Source: Bifidobacterium boum (lineage in GTDB: Bacteria > Actinomycetota > Actinomycetes > Actinomycetales > Bifidobacteriaceae). Taken from it: a DNA stretch of 64,000 nucleotides. Both the position numbers and the translations under genes were made by a program. The stretch covers positions 124,001 through 188,000 of the forward strand of contig NZ_JGYQ01000007.1 in assembly GCF_000741535.1 (NCBI RefSeq). The letters run 5' to 3'. Position 1 is the stretch's first letter; each line of letters begins with the position of its first letter. Shown piece by piece: positions 53,481-62,434 of this stretch. Below the pieces are notes generated by a model that did not search any database, was not told the DNA's origin, and saw only the letters and a list, made by a program, of their open reading frames with translations.

Positions 53481-55856
53481 TCAGTCGACGACAGCCCCCT
53501 GGTGGAAGGTGCGGGAGATGACGTCAAGCTGCTGTTCACGGGTGAGTTTGACGAAGTTCACCGCGTAGCCGGAAACACGAACCGTCAGATGCGGGTACTT
53601 TTCAGGATGTTCGACCGCGTCTTCAAGCTGCTCCTTGCGCAGCACGTTGATATTCGCGTGATACAGGCCATGCCCGTTACCGGCGTCGAGGATGCCGACG
53701 AGATTGTTGATACGCTCGTCTTCATCGCGGCCGAGGCCTTCCGGCGTGATGGTGTTGGTCAGCGAAATACCGTCAAGCGCATCGTTGTAATCGATCTTGC
53801 CGACCGAGAACATCGACGGAAGCATGCCGTGGGAGTCCATGCCGTTCTCCGGGTTGGCGCCCGGGGCGTACGGGGTGCCCTTCTTGTGACCGGACGGGAA
53901 GGAACCGGTGTTCTTGCCGTACTCCACATTGGAGGTGATGGTCAGAATCGACTGGGTCGGAACGGCACCGCGGTAGACCGGCAGACGCTTGACCTGACCC
54001 ATGACCGTAGAAACCACCCACTTGGCAAGGTCATCGGCGCGATCATCGTCGTTGCCGTAAATCGGGAACTCGCCTTCGGTGCGGTAGCCGACCACCAGAT
54101 CGTCGTCGGCGCCTTCGACGTACTCCTGCTCATGGCCCGGAGTGTCCTTCGCGTCCTTGTTGTAGACCGGGTACACCTTGGCGTACTTGAGGGCGGACAG
54201 CGAGTCAGCGGCAATCGACAGACCGGACATGCCGCAACCCAAGGTGCGGTACACCTCCTTGTCATGCAACGCCATCTCGATGGCCTCATACGCGTACTTG
54301 TCATGCATGTAATGGATGATGTTCAGCGCTTCGACATAAGTCTCGGACAGCCATTCAAGAGCCTTCTCATAGTTGGCCTTGACCTTCTCGAAGTCAAGCG
54401 TGCCGTCGGCTTCGGGGGCGATCGGGTCGATGACGCCCTTCTCGATGACCTGCATGCCGGTCATCTCATCGCGGCCGCCGTTGATGGCGTACAGCAGGGC
54501 CTTCGCGGAGTTGACGCGGGCCGCGAAGAACTGCATCTGCTTGCCCACACGCATCGGGGACACGCAGCATGCGATGGCCGCGTCATCGCCCCAATGGGAG
54601 CGAATCTCCTTGTCGGACTCATACTGGATGGCCGAAGTGTCGATGGAGATGCGGGCGCAGAAACGCTTGTAGGCTTCAGGAAGCTTCGGATCCCAGAAAA
54701 TCGTGATGTTCGGCTCAGGACCCGGTCCCAAATGCTCGAGCGTCAGCGTGTTGAGCAGGCGGAAGGAGGTCTTGGTGACCATGCAACGGCCGTCATCGCC
54801 GAAGCCGGCATCCGACCAAGTCGCCCAGTACGGGTCGCCGGAGAAGATCTGGTCGTAGGCCTTGGTGCGCAGGAAGCGCACGATGCGCAGCTTCATGACG
54901 ATCTGGTCAATCAGCTCCTGGGCGCCCTGCTCGTCAAGCTTGCCGGACTTCAAGTCACGCTCAATATAGATGTCAAAGAACGCGGAGTTGCGGCCGAAGC
55001 TCATGGCGGCGCCGTCCTGGCTCTTGACTGCGGCAAGATAACCCATGTACGTCCACTGGACGGCTTCCTGCGCGGTCTGCGCCGGGCGGGACAGGTCGAG
55101 ACCGTACTCGTTGCCGAGGTTGATGAGTTTCTTCAGTGCCTTGATCTGGTCGTCATGCTCTTCGCGGAAGCGAATCCAGTGCTCGATCTCCGGCTCGGTG
55201 AAATCGTTGCGGTACGGCACGGAATCCTTGTCGCGCTGCTTGAGCTTGATCAGCGTGTTGACGCCGTAGAGGGCGACACGGCGGTAGTCGCCGATGATGC
55301 GGCCACGGCCGTAGGCATCCGGCAGACCGGTGAGGATCTTGTTATGGCGGGCGATCTTGATGTTCTTGGTGTACACGCCGAACACGCCGTCATTGTGGGT
55401 CTTGCGGTACTTGGTGAAAATCTTCTTGACTTCCGGATCGGGATCCTTGCCGGCTTCCAGAATGGCTTGCTCGACCATGCGCCAGCCACCGTTCGGCATC
55501 ATCGCGCGCTTGCAGGGTTCATCGGTCTGCAGACCGACCACGACATTGTCGACTTCCGGGCTCTCGATGTAGCCGGCCGGGAATGCGTCGATATCGGCCG
55601 GGGTGTGGGTATCCACGTCATACACACGCTGGCGGCGCTCGACGGCGAGATAGTTGTCGTCGAGATACTTCCACATGTGCTTGGTCTTGTCAGTAGCATC
55701 GGCCAAGAAGGACTCATCGCCTTCGTACGGCGTGTAGTTCTTCTGAATGAAGTCGCGAACATCGATATCCTGCTGCCAATGCCCGCCGTTGAAGCCGTCC
55801 CATGCCTTGGCTTCAAGTTCCTCCTGGGAGAGCGCGGTCTGGTCAACTGCTGTCAT
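53481..55856 (-). CDS. pflB: Formate C-acetyltransferase (pyruvate formate-lyase)
   Basis: The 791-aa glycyl-radical enzyme cleaves pyruvate with CoA to acetyl-CoA and formate. The paired active-site cysteines are in [11 protein letters not shown], and the radical glycine is in [11 protein letters not shown] near the C-terminus. In bifidobacteria it feeds extra ATP from the bifid shunt and produces formate. ATG at 55856 follows AAGGAGTGGAT; the in-frame GTG at 55862 overlaps that site and is less likely. The upstream region has a promoter, a palindromic operator and a leader hairpin. Confidence 0.96.
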   Translation of the reverse strand: MTAVDQTALSQEELEAKAWDGFNGGHWQQDIDVRDFIQKNYTPYEGDESFLADATDKTKHMWKYLDDNYLAVERRQRVYDVDTHTPADIDAFPAGYIESPEVDNVVVGLQTDEPCKRAMMPNGGWRMVEQAILEAGKDPDPEVKKIFTKYRKTHNDGVFGVYTKNIKIARHNKILTGLPDAYGRGRIIGDYRRVALYGVNTLIKLKQRDKDSVPYRNDFTEPEIEHWIRFREEHDDQIKALKKLINLGNEYGLDLSRPAQTAQEAVQWTYMGYLAAVKSQDGAAMSFGRNSAFFDIYIERDLKSGKLDEQGAQELIDQIVMKLRIVRFLRTKAYDQIFSGDPYWATWSDAGFGDDGRCMVTKTSFRLLNTLTLEHLGPGPEPNITIFWDPKLPEAYKRFCARISIDTSAIQYESDKEIRSHWGDDAAIACCVSPMRVGKQMQFFAARVNSAKALLYAINGGRDEMTGMQVIEKGVIDPIAPEADGTLDFEKVKANYEKALEWLSETYVEALNIIHYMHDKYAYEAIEMALHDKEVYRTLGCGMSGLSIAADSLSALKYAKVYPVYNKDAKDTPGHEQEYVEGADDDLVVGYRTEGEFPIYGNDDDRADDLAKWVVSTVMGQVKRLPVYRGAVPTQSILTITSNVEYGKNTGSFPSGHKKGTPYAPGANPENGMDSHGMLPSMFSVGKIDYNDALDGISLTNTITPEGLGRDEDERINNLVGILDAGNGHGLYHANINVLRKEQLEDAVEHPEKYPHLTVRVSGYAVNFVKLTREQQLDVISRTFHQGAVVD

Positions 55857-55878
55857 ATCCACTCCTTGGTGTCAGTTG

Positions 55879-55966
55879 CGCAACGCACCGTTACGTTGCG
55901 TTTACCCATTATTGTAGTGCCACCGGACCGGCGGCAAGTCGGTATCAGACGTGACTTATATCACAA
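55879..55966 (-). promoter_or_regulatory. pflB promoter with Rex/CRP-type operator and leader hairpin
   Basis: Minus-strand TTGTGATATAAGTCACGT at 55966-55949 fits the Rex half-site arrangement TTGTGA-N6-TCACAA (16 of 18 counting N) and equally TGTGA-N6-TCACA of CRP/GlxR-type regulators. Downstream lie TTGCCG (55937-55932) and a -10 within TACAATAAT (55916-55908). A leader hairpin CGCAACG/CGTTGCG occupies 55900-55879, close to the predicted transcript start. All matches are by eye. Confidence 0.45.
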
Positions 55967-55987
55967 TCGGTAGCATCGGTGCGCCGC

Positions 55988-56036
55988 CCCTGCTTCTGCC
56001 GACGCCGAGCGGCACTCAACGTCGGCAGAAGCAGGG
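55988..56036 (-). repeat. Single copy of the ~40-bp palindromic repeat
   Basis: CCCTGCTTCTGCCGACG and the inverted CGTCGGCAGAAGCAGGG flank a short centre, giving a stem of 22 positions with two mismatches. It lies 8 bp downstream of the 62-aa gene and probably ends the metQ-nadE transcript. Confidence 0.7.
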
Positions 56037-56043
56037 ACCAGCG

Positions 56044-56232
56044 CTATTTACCCCATCGATTCCATTGACGGTCCTGCTCGTTCCACGTGGCGTTGCGTTC
56101 CTTGACGATCTTCCACGCGTCAAGCGCGTCCTGTCGGGTCTTGTACGGCCCCATACGTTGCGAATCCGGTGAAATCATGCCGTATTCGGGTTGTCCGGTC
56201 ACCCTGTTGAAGTACCACTGTTTATCAGTCAT
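56044..56232 (-). CDS. Small SPOR-like conserved protein
   Basis: This 62-aa protein is rich in Trp, Arg and Gln. WYFNRVTGQPEYG, then RMGPYKTRQDALDAWKIVKER resembles the small SPOR-like proteins of actinobacteria that are often annotated only as hypothetical. GGAGG precedes the ATG at 56232. It starts 26 bp after nadE and is the last gene of the run. No signal peptide is present, and its role is unknown. Confidence 0.72.
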   Translation of the reverse strand: MTDKQWYFNRVTGQPEYGMISPDSQRMGPYKTRQDALDAWKIVKERNATWNEQDRQWNRWGK

Positions 56233-56258
56233 ATGGCATCCTCCAGTCCACAGTAATC

Positions 56259-57956
56259 CTACTCGCGGAACGCGTTCGTGACCGGCAGTCGACGATCGCG
56301 TCCGAAGGCGAGCGCCGTGACTTTCGGTCCGAGCGGGTACTGGCGACGCTTCCACTCGGCGCGGTCAACCAAACGCATCACCGTGTCAACAGTGTTCTCG
56401 TCGAATCCGTCGGCCAGCAAATCGGCACGGCCATGCGCATGCTCGATGTATGCGGCAAGCACTTGGTCGAGCAGCGCGTATTCAGGCAGCGAATCAGAGT
56501 CCTTCTGCCCCGGCCGCAGCTCCGCACTCGGAGCCTTGGTGATGGAATTGACCGGGATGATGACGCCGTTCGGGACGGGCTTGCCGTGCTCCCCTGATTC
56601 GTTGCCGACGATATGCAAGCCGCCGACACCCATGCCTTGTTCGGCGGCCTTGTTGCGCCAACGGGCAAGTTCCCATACGCGGGTCTTGAGCAGGTCTTTG
56701 ATTGGTGCGTACCCGCCGACGGCGTCGCCGTAGATGGTTGAATACCCGCAGGCGAGCTCGGACTTGTTGCCCGTGGCGAGCGCGAGTACGCCCTTCGAAT
56801 TGGAGTACGCCATGACGATGACGCCGCGGATACGCGCCTGAAGGTTTTCAGCGGCGACGCCGTCCAGTTTCAACTGGTTCTGATAGGCGACGAACAGCGG
56901 CTCGATGGGCTGGATGTCATAGTGGGCGCCGATATTGGCGGCGAGATCGGCAGCGTCGTCCTTCGAACCGTCAGAGGAGTACATGCTGGGCATGGAGATG
57001 CCCCAGACATTCGACCCGCCGCAGGCGTCCGCAGCCATGGCGGCCACCAGTGCGGAATCAATGCCGCCGGACAGGCCAAGGCATACGCCGTGGAAGTGGT
57101 TCTTACGCATGTAGTCTTTCAGGCCGAGCACACACGCCGTGTAGACTTCCTCATCCGGATCAGGGGCCGGGGCGATATCCGTGACGAGCTGACGTGCGGT
57201 TTCGGTATCGAAATCGAACAATCCCAAGTGCTCAATGAACATGGGCGAGCGTTGCAGGAGCGTACCGTCGGCATCAACCGTGAAACTGCCACCGTCGAAG
57301 ACGAGATCATCCTGCCCTCCGACCTGATTGACATAGACTACGGGAGCGGCGACTTCCTGCGCACGTTTGACGGCCAAGTCGAAACGTGTGTGTGTTTTGC
57401 CCTCCTCGTAAGGCGAACCGTTCATGGTGACCAGCACGTCGATGCCGCGGCCGGCAAGCTCGGCGACCGGGCCGCCGTCCTGCCAGATGTCTTCGCAAAT
57501 GGCGAATCCGAGCCGGACACCGTCAACTTCAACGATGGTAGAGTGGTCACCCGCCGAGAAAATACGGAATTCGTCGAACACCCCGTAATTGGGCAGGAAA
57601 TGCTTGTCGTAGCCCGCCCAGACGACCCCGTCATGCAGCACGACCAGACGGTTGCGTGGCTTGTCGGAAGCGTGGTCAGTACCGACCGTGCCGACGACGA
57701 CATACAGATCCCCCAACCCGTCGGCCTCAAGCTCGGTGGCCAGCCAGTTCGCCTTGTCCCACGCGGCTTTGCGGAAGGTGCGTCTGAGTGCGAGATCCTC
57801 GATCGGGTACCCGGTCAAGGTCATTTCCGGGAATACGACCACCTGCGCATGCTGCTTTGCCGCGCGGTGCGCGTACTCCAGTGTCTTCTCGGCGTTGCCT
57901 TCAAGGTCGCCAACGCAGGTGTCGATCTGTGCGAGTGCTATGCGAATCTGTGCCAT
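56259..57956 (-). CDS. nadE: Glutamine-dependent NAD+ synthetase
   Basis: The 565-aa protein has an N-terminal nitrilase-type glutaminase domain (VVVFPEMTLTGYPIEDL with Glu, YDKHFLPNYG with Lys, GFAICEDIWQ with Cys) and a C-terminal NAD synthetase domain with the ATP-pyrophosphatase loop LGLSGGIDSALVA and ATGNKSELACGYSTIYGD. It amidates nicotinate adenine dinucleotide, with ammonia channelled from glutamine. The ATG at 57956 matches the family start MAQIRIALAQID. It is 45 bp downstream of the M20 gene and 26 bp upstream of the small gene, suggesting an operon. Confidence 0.95.
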   Translation of the reverse strand: MAQIRIALAQIDTCVGDLEGNAEKTLEYAHRAAKQHAQVVVFPEMTLTGYPIEDLALRRTFRKAAWDKANWLATELEADGLGDLYVVVGTVGTDHASDKPRNRLVVLHDGVVWAGYDKHFLPNYGVFDEFRIFSAGDHSTIVEVDGVRLGFAICEDIWQDGGPVAELAGRGIDVLVTMNGSPYEEGKTHTRFDLAVKRAQEVAAPVVYVNQVGGQDDLVFDGGSFTVDADGTLLQRSPMFIEHLGLFDFDTETARQLVTDIAPAPDPDEEVYTACVLGLKDYMRKNHFHGVCLGLSGGIDSALVAAMAADACGGSNVWGISMPSMYSSDGSKDDAADLAANIGAHYDIQPIEPLFVAYQNQLKLDGVAAENLQARIRGVIVMAYSNSKGVLALATGNKSELACGYSTIYGDAVGGYAPIKDLLKTRVWELARWRNKAAEQGMGVGGLHIVGNESGEHGKPVPNGVIIPVNSITKAPSAELRPGQKDSDSLPEYALLDQVLAAYIEHAHGRADLLADGFDENTVDTVMRLVDRAEWKRRQYPLGPKVTALAFGRDRRLPVTNAFRE

Positions 57957-58001
57957 ACCCCCAGCATAATGAGGGCATGGCACAATACGATGTCCTGCTT
58001 G

Positions 58002-59153
58002 TCACGACCTGACTTCGTCGAGCACGCGCAACGCGGCGTTGATATAGAACTCGGCGCCCGTCTTGACGGCGGCGTCCTTGGCGATGAACTTCGGGCTATG
58101 CAGGCCGTGATGATCCGGACCGCCGTTCGAGCCGACGAAGGCGAAGACTACCGGGCAGACCTTGCTGAACTCGACGAAATCCTCCCCTGCCATGGATGGG
58201 TGAATCGGCTGCAAATCCGCATAGTTCGGCACGTCCTTGGCGACGGCTTTTGCCAGATACGGGTCGGAGACCAGCGGGTCCTGGAAGTCATCCCAGCGGA
58301 AATCGGCGCTGATGCCGTACGCGGCGGCGGTGTGTTCCACGATCGCGCGCATGCGGCGTTCGGCGAGCTGGGAGTCTTCCTTGTAGAAGTAGCGTACGGT
58401 GCCGAGGAATCCGGCTTCTGCGGGCACGACATTCCACACGTCACCGCCGTGGACTTCCGTCACGGAGACGACCAGCGGGTGGAACGGCGTCGCATTGCGG
58501 CTGACGATAGTCTGTATGGACAGGATCATCGACGCCATCGCCTCCAGCGGACCGGTGCCCAGATGCGGGTATCCGGCGTGCGTGCCTTCGGCGTGCAGGT
58601 CGACATAGAATTTCACGCATCCGGCCATCATCGGCTCGACACCGACCGCCAGCTGTCCCGGCGTATAGTCCGGGTTGTTGTGCGTGCCGATCATCGCGTC
58701 GAGATCGTCCACCGCGCCGGAATCGACGACGGATTTGGCGCCGCGTCCGGTCTCCTCAGCGGGTTGGAACACGATTTTCAGGCTGCCGTTGATCCGGTCG
58801 CGGTGGGAGGCGAACCATTCGACCGCTCCGAGCAGGCTGGTCATATGGATGTCGTGCCCGCAGGCGTGCATGACGCCCGGGTTGTGCGAAGCGAAATCCA
58901 AACCGCTTTCCTCGGTGACCGGCAGGCCGTCGATGTCGGCACGCAAGCCTACACGAGGACCATCATGGTCCCCTTGAATCAGGCCGATGACACCCGTCTT
59001 CAACGGGGTGTCAAGCACTTCCACGCCGAGCGAGCGCAGTTTGTCCGCCAGGAATGCGGTGGTGTTCACTTCCTTGAAGCTCAGTTCCGGTGTCTCATGC
59101 AGATGGCGTCTGGTCGCAATCAGATCGTCAGTGAGTTCGATGTGTTCTGCCAT
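58002..59153 (-). CDS. M20 family amidohydrolase/peptidase
   Basis: This 383-aa zinc hydrolase has RRHLHETPELSF at its start, GLRADIDGLPV, MHACGHDIHMTSLLG and FQPAEETGRGA, which hold the metal-binding His, Asp and Glu residues of M20D amidohydrolases (hippurate hydrolase, N-acyl-amino-acid deacylase group). The dimerisation domain follows at VDLHAEGTHAGYPH. The substrate is probably an N-acyl amino acid or dipeptide-like compound. It lies 27 bp downstream of metI, so N-acylated or N-formyl methionine is a reasonable candidate substrate, by context only. GGGAGGAACAAC precedes the ATG. Confidence 0.9.
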   Translation of the reverse strand: MAEHIELTDDLIATRRHLHETPELSFKEVNTTAFLADKLRSLGVEVLDTPLKTGVIGLIQGDHDGPRVGLRADIDGLPVTEESGLDFASHNPGVMHACGHDIHMTSLLGAVEWFASHRDRINGSLKIVFQPAEETGRGAKSVVDSGAVDDLDAMIGTHNNPDYTPGQLAVGVEPMMAGCVKFYVDLHAEGTHAGYPHLGTGPLEAMASMILSIQTIVSRNATPFHPLVVSVTEVHGGDVWNVVPAEAGFLGTVRYFYKEDSQLAERRMRAIVEHTAAAYGISADFRWDDFQDPLVSDPYLAKAVAKDVPNYADLQPIHPSMAGEDFVEFSKVCPVVFAFVGSNGGPDHHGLHSPKFIAKDAAVKTGAEFYINAALRVLDEVRS

Positions 59154-59180
59154 GTTGTTCCTCCCCTGTGTCGGTATTAC

Positions 59181-59888
59181 TCACCGCTGCCGTTTGAGCA
59201 CGTGCTTGGCGAGCGCGTTGGCGATCGCCTGCACGACCTGTACCAAGACAATCATGATGACCACCGCAGACCAGGTGACCGTCTGGTCGAACTTCTGGTA
59301 ACCGTAGGCGATGGCGAAATTGCCCAGACCGCCGCCGCCGATATACCCGGCCATCGCGGACATGTCGAGCACGCCGATGAACAGGAAGGCGTACGCGAGG
59401 ATCAGGGGCCCCAGCGCCTCGGGAATGAGCACCGTGCGGATGATGGTGAATTTCGAGGCGCCCATGGCCCGCGCCGCTTCGATGACGCCGGGATCTACGG
59501 GCACAAGGTTCTGTTCGACCAGCCGTGACGTGGCGAAGGTACACATGACCACCATCGGGAAGATGGCGGCGGCCGTGCCGATGGACGTGCCGACCACCTT
59601 GATGGTCAGCGGCTGCATCGCGGCGAGGAAGATGATGAACGGGATCGGCCGGATGATGTTCACAATCACGTCCAGGATGTGATACACCACGGTATTCTCG
59701 AACAGGTTGCCCGGACGCGTGCCATAGAGAATCACCCCAAGTACAAGCCCCAGGAACCCGCCGATCAGCAGAGTGACCAGCACCATCTCCAGTGTTTGTG
59801 CCACCGATTGCAACAAGAGCGGCTTCAACACGGTCCAGTCGGATTTGCCGGCAAGACTCGTTGCCGCGTCAATCGTCCATGCGTTCAT
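59181..59888 (-). CDS. metI: Methionine ABC transporter permease MetI
   Basis: The 235-aa membrane protein has five to six helices. QTLEMVLVTLLIGGFLGLVLG, IRPIPFIIFLAAMQP, GVIEAARAMGASKFTIIRTVLIPEALGP (the EAA loop) and AGYIGGGGLGNFAIAYGYQKF are typical of MetI. It forms the MetNI importer for D- or L-methionine. Its start overlaps the metN stop by 4 bp. The M20 hydrolase gene begins 27 bp downstream. Confidence 0.95.
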   Translation of the reverse strand: MNAWTIDAATSLAGKSDWTVLKPLLLQSVAQTLEMVLVTLLIGGFLGLVLGVILYGTRPGNLFENTVVYHILDVIVNIIRPIPFIIFLAAMQPLTIKVVGTSIGTAAAIFPMVVMCTFATSRLVEQNLVPVDPGVIEAARAMGASKFTIIRTVLIPEALGPLILAYAFLFIGVLDMSAMAGYIGGGGLGNFAIAYGYQKFDQTVTWSAVVIMIVLVQVVQAIANALAKHVLKRQR

Positions 59889-61021
59889 CGTGTCTCTCCT
59901 TCATTCGCAGCGACCGCCACATCGTATTCGACGGGGTGGCTTGCGGTACCGAAATCAATGACATCACTGTCCCGACGCAGCGCTTCAAGGAACTCGCCGA
60001 ACCGCGGGTTCGAGTCGTCGAACACGTAGGTGATCGCACCGACCGCCGAACCGCCCACCGTGTCCATGCCGCCGTAGACCAGCCCGCTGTGGATGCCGTA
60101 TTGAGCGATGAGGTCGGAAATGTTCTGCCCCGATGCCTTGACCGCGGGGCGTCCGTCGGCGGCTGGGATATCCTTCTGCCGCACCAGCACGCTGACGAGC
60201 CTTCCGTCCCATTCCTCATGCAGTTTCGCGACACGCGGGGCGTCCGGCAGCCCGGACAATGCGGTGGCGATGAACCGGCGGGTCACACTGCGCTGCGGGG
60301 CGGCGAACACGTCGTACACGTCACCGCGCTCCACGATTTTGCCTGCACTCATAACCGCCACCTTGTTGGCAATCTGCTGGACGACGTTCATCTGGTGGGT
60401 GATCAGCACAATGGTGACACCAAGCTGCTCGTTGACGCGTTTGAGCAAGGCGAGCACTTCCGCCGTGGTTTCGGGGTCGAGCGCACTTGTCGCCTCATCG
60501 GCCAGCAGGATCTTCGGGTTCGTGGCGAGCGCCCGTGCGATACCGACCCGCTGTTTCTGCCCGCCGGACAGCTGTGAGGGGTATTTGTCCTTATGCGCAC
60601 GCAGCCCGACGAAATCGAGCAGCTCATCCACGCGCTTGTCCTGGTAATCCTTGCGCCAATGGTCCAGTTGCAGCGGGTAGGCGATGTTCTGTGCGACCGT
60701 CTTGGTGGAAAACAGGTTGAATTGTTGGAAAATCATGCCGATTTTCTGCCTGATCGGCCGCAGTTTCGATTCACTCAACTGGTCCACACGCGTGCCGAGC
60801 ACGGTGACCGACCCTGATGTGGGGCGTTCCAGCGCGTTGATCATGCGCACGAGCGTCGATTTGCCGGCCCCCGAATATCCGATGATGCCGTAGATATCCC
60901 CGGCGTTGATGTCAAGACTGACATCGTCCACCGCACGGGTCGTCCCATGCTCTTGTCCGCCACCCCCGCGACGACGGTACTCCTTGACCACGTGGTCGAA
61001 GGTGATGACCGCTTCTGCCAT
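59885..61021 (-). CDS. metN: Methionine ABC transporter ATP-binding protein MetN
   Basis: The 378-aa ATPase has Walker A GYSGAGKST near residue 45, Q-loop IFQQFNLFSTKT, signature LSGGQKQRVGIARAL, Walker B KILLADEATSALDP and switch His in LITHQMNVV. The C-terminal NIL domain (about residues 270-360), which binds methionine and shuts down transport in MetN, is recognisable around RLVSVLVRQ and GMDTVGGSAVGAITYVF. It overlaps metI by 4 bp. metQ lies 120 bp upstream with a hairpin between them. Confidence 0.95.
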   Translation of the reverse strand: MAEAVITFDHVVKEYRRRGGGGQEHGTTRAVDDVSLDINAGDIYGIIGYSGAGKSTLVRMINALERPTSGSVTVLGTRVDQLSESKLRPIRQKIGMIFQQFNLFSTKTVAQNIAYPLQLDHWRKDYQDKRVDELLDFVGLRAHKDKYPSQLSGGQKQRVGIARALATNPKILLADEATSALDPETTAEVLALLKRVNEQLGVTIVLITHQMNVVQQIANKVAVMSAGKIVERGDVYDVFAAPQRSVTRRFIATALSGLPDAPRVAKLHEEWDGRLVSVLVRQKDIPAADGRPAVKASGQNISDLIAQYGIHSGLVYGGMDTVGGSAVGAITYVFDDSNPRFGEFLEALRRDSDVIDFGTASHPVEYDVAVAANEGETR

Positions 61022-61069
61022 CGTTACCTCCCTGATCTGCCTTCCATGTTTGCGCCTTCCACCGTCGAA

Positions 61070-61102
61070 GGCCCGGCCCAGACTCTCGCCTGGAACCGGG
61101 CC
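61070..61102 (-). terminator. Hairpin in the metQ-metN gap
   Basis: GGCCCGG and CCGGGCC pair over 7 bp with a 19-nt loop. It may reduce read-through, allowing more binding protein than transporter, or stabilise the metQ mRNA. Confidence 0.4.
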
Positions 61103-61141
61103 TACGACATCAGGATAGCCGCGATTATGCCATCGGCGAAG

Positions 61142-62131
61142 TCACTGCTGCGCCTTGGCTTCCTTCTCGATGGTCGCCAGGTAGCTTTGCAGCTGCTTGG
61201 CGGTGAACTTGCTCGCCGAGACGGCGGTGCCGTCGGACTGGGCGTTGAGTTTGTCGAACACCTTCTTGGACTGGGCGATCTTGACGAGCTTGAGGTAGGT
61301 CTCGTTGTTCACATCCGCCTTGCGGGCGACGAAAGCGTTGATGTACGGGCGGGCCTCCTCGCTCTCGGCGTCATCCTGGTAGATGGCGTCCTTGGCTTTG
61401 AGCCCTGCGTCCGCGACGTAGTCGTTGTTGATCACACCGGCGACGACCTGCGGGTCCTTGAGCGAGTTGGCGACCTGCTCGGCCTTCAGCGGGGTGACCT
61501 TCACCTTGGATTTGGCGGTGTCGATGTCGTTCGGGGTGGCGAATGCGGTCCACTTGCCCTTGAGCGTCACCAGCCCTGCGGACTTGAGTACGCCGATGGC
61601 GCGCGCCTGGTTGGTTTCGTCGTTCGGGATGGCGACCGTCTGCCCGGCCTGGATGTCGTCGATGCTCTTGACTTTGGTGGAGTAGACGCCCAGCGGGAAG
61701 ATCGCGGTGCCGCCGATCGGCTGCAGGTCCTTGTTGTTCTTCACGTTGTAGTTCGCCAGGTACAGCAGGTGCTGGAACTCGTTGAGGTCAAGATCGCCGG
61801 AGTCAAGCGCCGGGTTCTCTGACGTGTAGTCTTGGAAATCAATGATTTTCACGTAGATGCCGGCGGCTTCGGCTTCCTTCTGGAATTCCACCCACTGCGG
61901 GTCGGTCGCGCCGACCACGCCGATCTTCACCGGGTTGGACTTGGAGCCCTTGGCTGCGGAATCACTGCCGCCCTTGGCCGCACGGACGCCGAAGAACACC
62001 GCGACCGCGATAAGCGCGATGACGATGACGGCGATGACGATATTGCGGCCGGTGTGGTTGACGCGGACCGGCTCCTGCGGATCGGACAGCGGCGCTGTCG
62101 GCTGGTTGTGCTCGGAAGACGCTTGTGCCAT
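61142..62131 (-). CDS. metQ: Methionine-binding protein MetQ, membrane-anchored
   Basis: This 329-aa NlpA/MetQ-family protein has KIGVVGATDPQWVEFQKEA, the IIDFQDYTSENPALDSGDLDLNEFQH-type region (DLDLNEFQHLLYL), IAIPNDETNQARA-like AIPNDETNQARAIGVL and INNDYVADAGL. It captures methionine for MetNI. Unlike most MetQ proteins it has no lipobox; a single membrane helix at about residues 30-50 (VIAVIVIALIAVAVFFGV) after a hydrophilic 30-residue cytoplasmic lead anchors it. The ATG at 62131 follows GAGAGGAAACAACC. It is the first gene of the metQNI-M20-nadE run. Confidence 0.92.
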   Translation of the reverse strand: MAQASSEHNQPTAPLSDPQEPVRVNHTGRNIVIAVIVIALIAVAVFFGVRAAKGGSDSAAKGSKSNPVKIGVVGATDPQWVEFQKEAEAAGIYVKIIDFQDYTSENPALDSGDLDLNEFQHLLYLANYNVKNNKDLQPIGGTAIFPLGVYSTKVKSIDDIQAGQTVAIPNDETNQARAIGVLKSAGLVTLKGKWTAFATPNDIDTAKSKVKVTPLKAEQVANSLKDPQVVAGVINNDYVADAGLKAKDAIYQDDAESEEARPYINAFVARKADVNNETYLKLVKIAQSKKVFDKLNAQSDGTAVSASKFTAKQLQSYLATIEKEAKAQQ

Positions 62132-62434
62132 GGTTGTTTCCTCTCTCTTGTGCGATGCGGTGCACCGCGATTCATGCGCCGCCGGATTCTTTCGGCTTGC
62201 TGTATCCAACACCATAGCCGCCGTTTGGCGCTGTTCAGCCGGTTTTATGCGAATTGCCTTATTCATGTTCGTTATAGCGTGCGACGAAACCGCAAGGATT
62301 CAAGGTTTTTCTTGGTGTGCGACCAGACGCTTCCTGAACAGCGAAGCAGCGCTCTCCCCCGTTTCGGGTGTCCCATGCGCGGGCGGGTGGCACGCGTACA
62401 CTGGTGGCGTACAGTGACAAGGAGCGACACCGAC
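62132..62434. promoter_or_regulatory. Divergent metQ/HAD promoter region
   Basis: A 303-bp spacer between leftward metQ and rightward HAD gene. On the minus strand GCTATAACG near 62270 could be the metQ -10, leaving a ~130-nt leader. I see no SAM riboswitch, T-box or McbR-type palindrome, and no gene. Confidence 0.35.

Noticed and set aside
53307-55973. An 888-codon open frame on the plus strand
   Set aside because: It is antisense to pflB, which has both active-site motifs. Long antisense frames are common at this GC content.
56922-59528. An 868-codon open frame on the plus strand
   Set aside because: It is antisense to nadE, the M20 gene and part of metI, all clearly coding on the minus strand.
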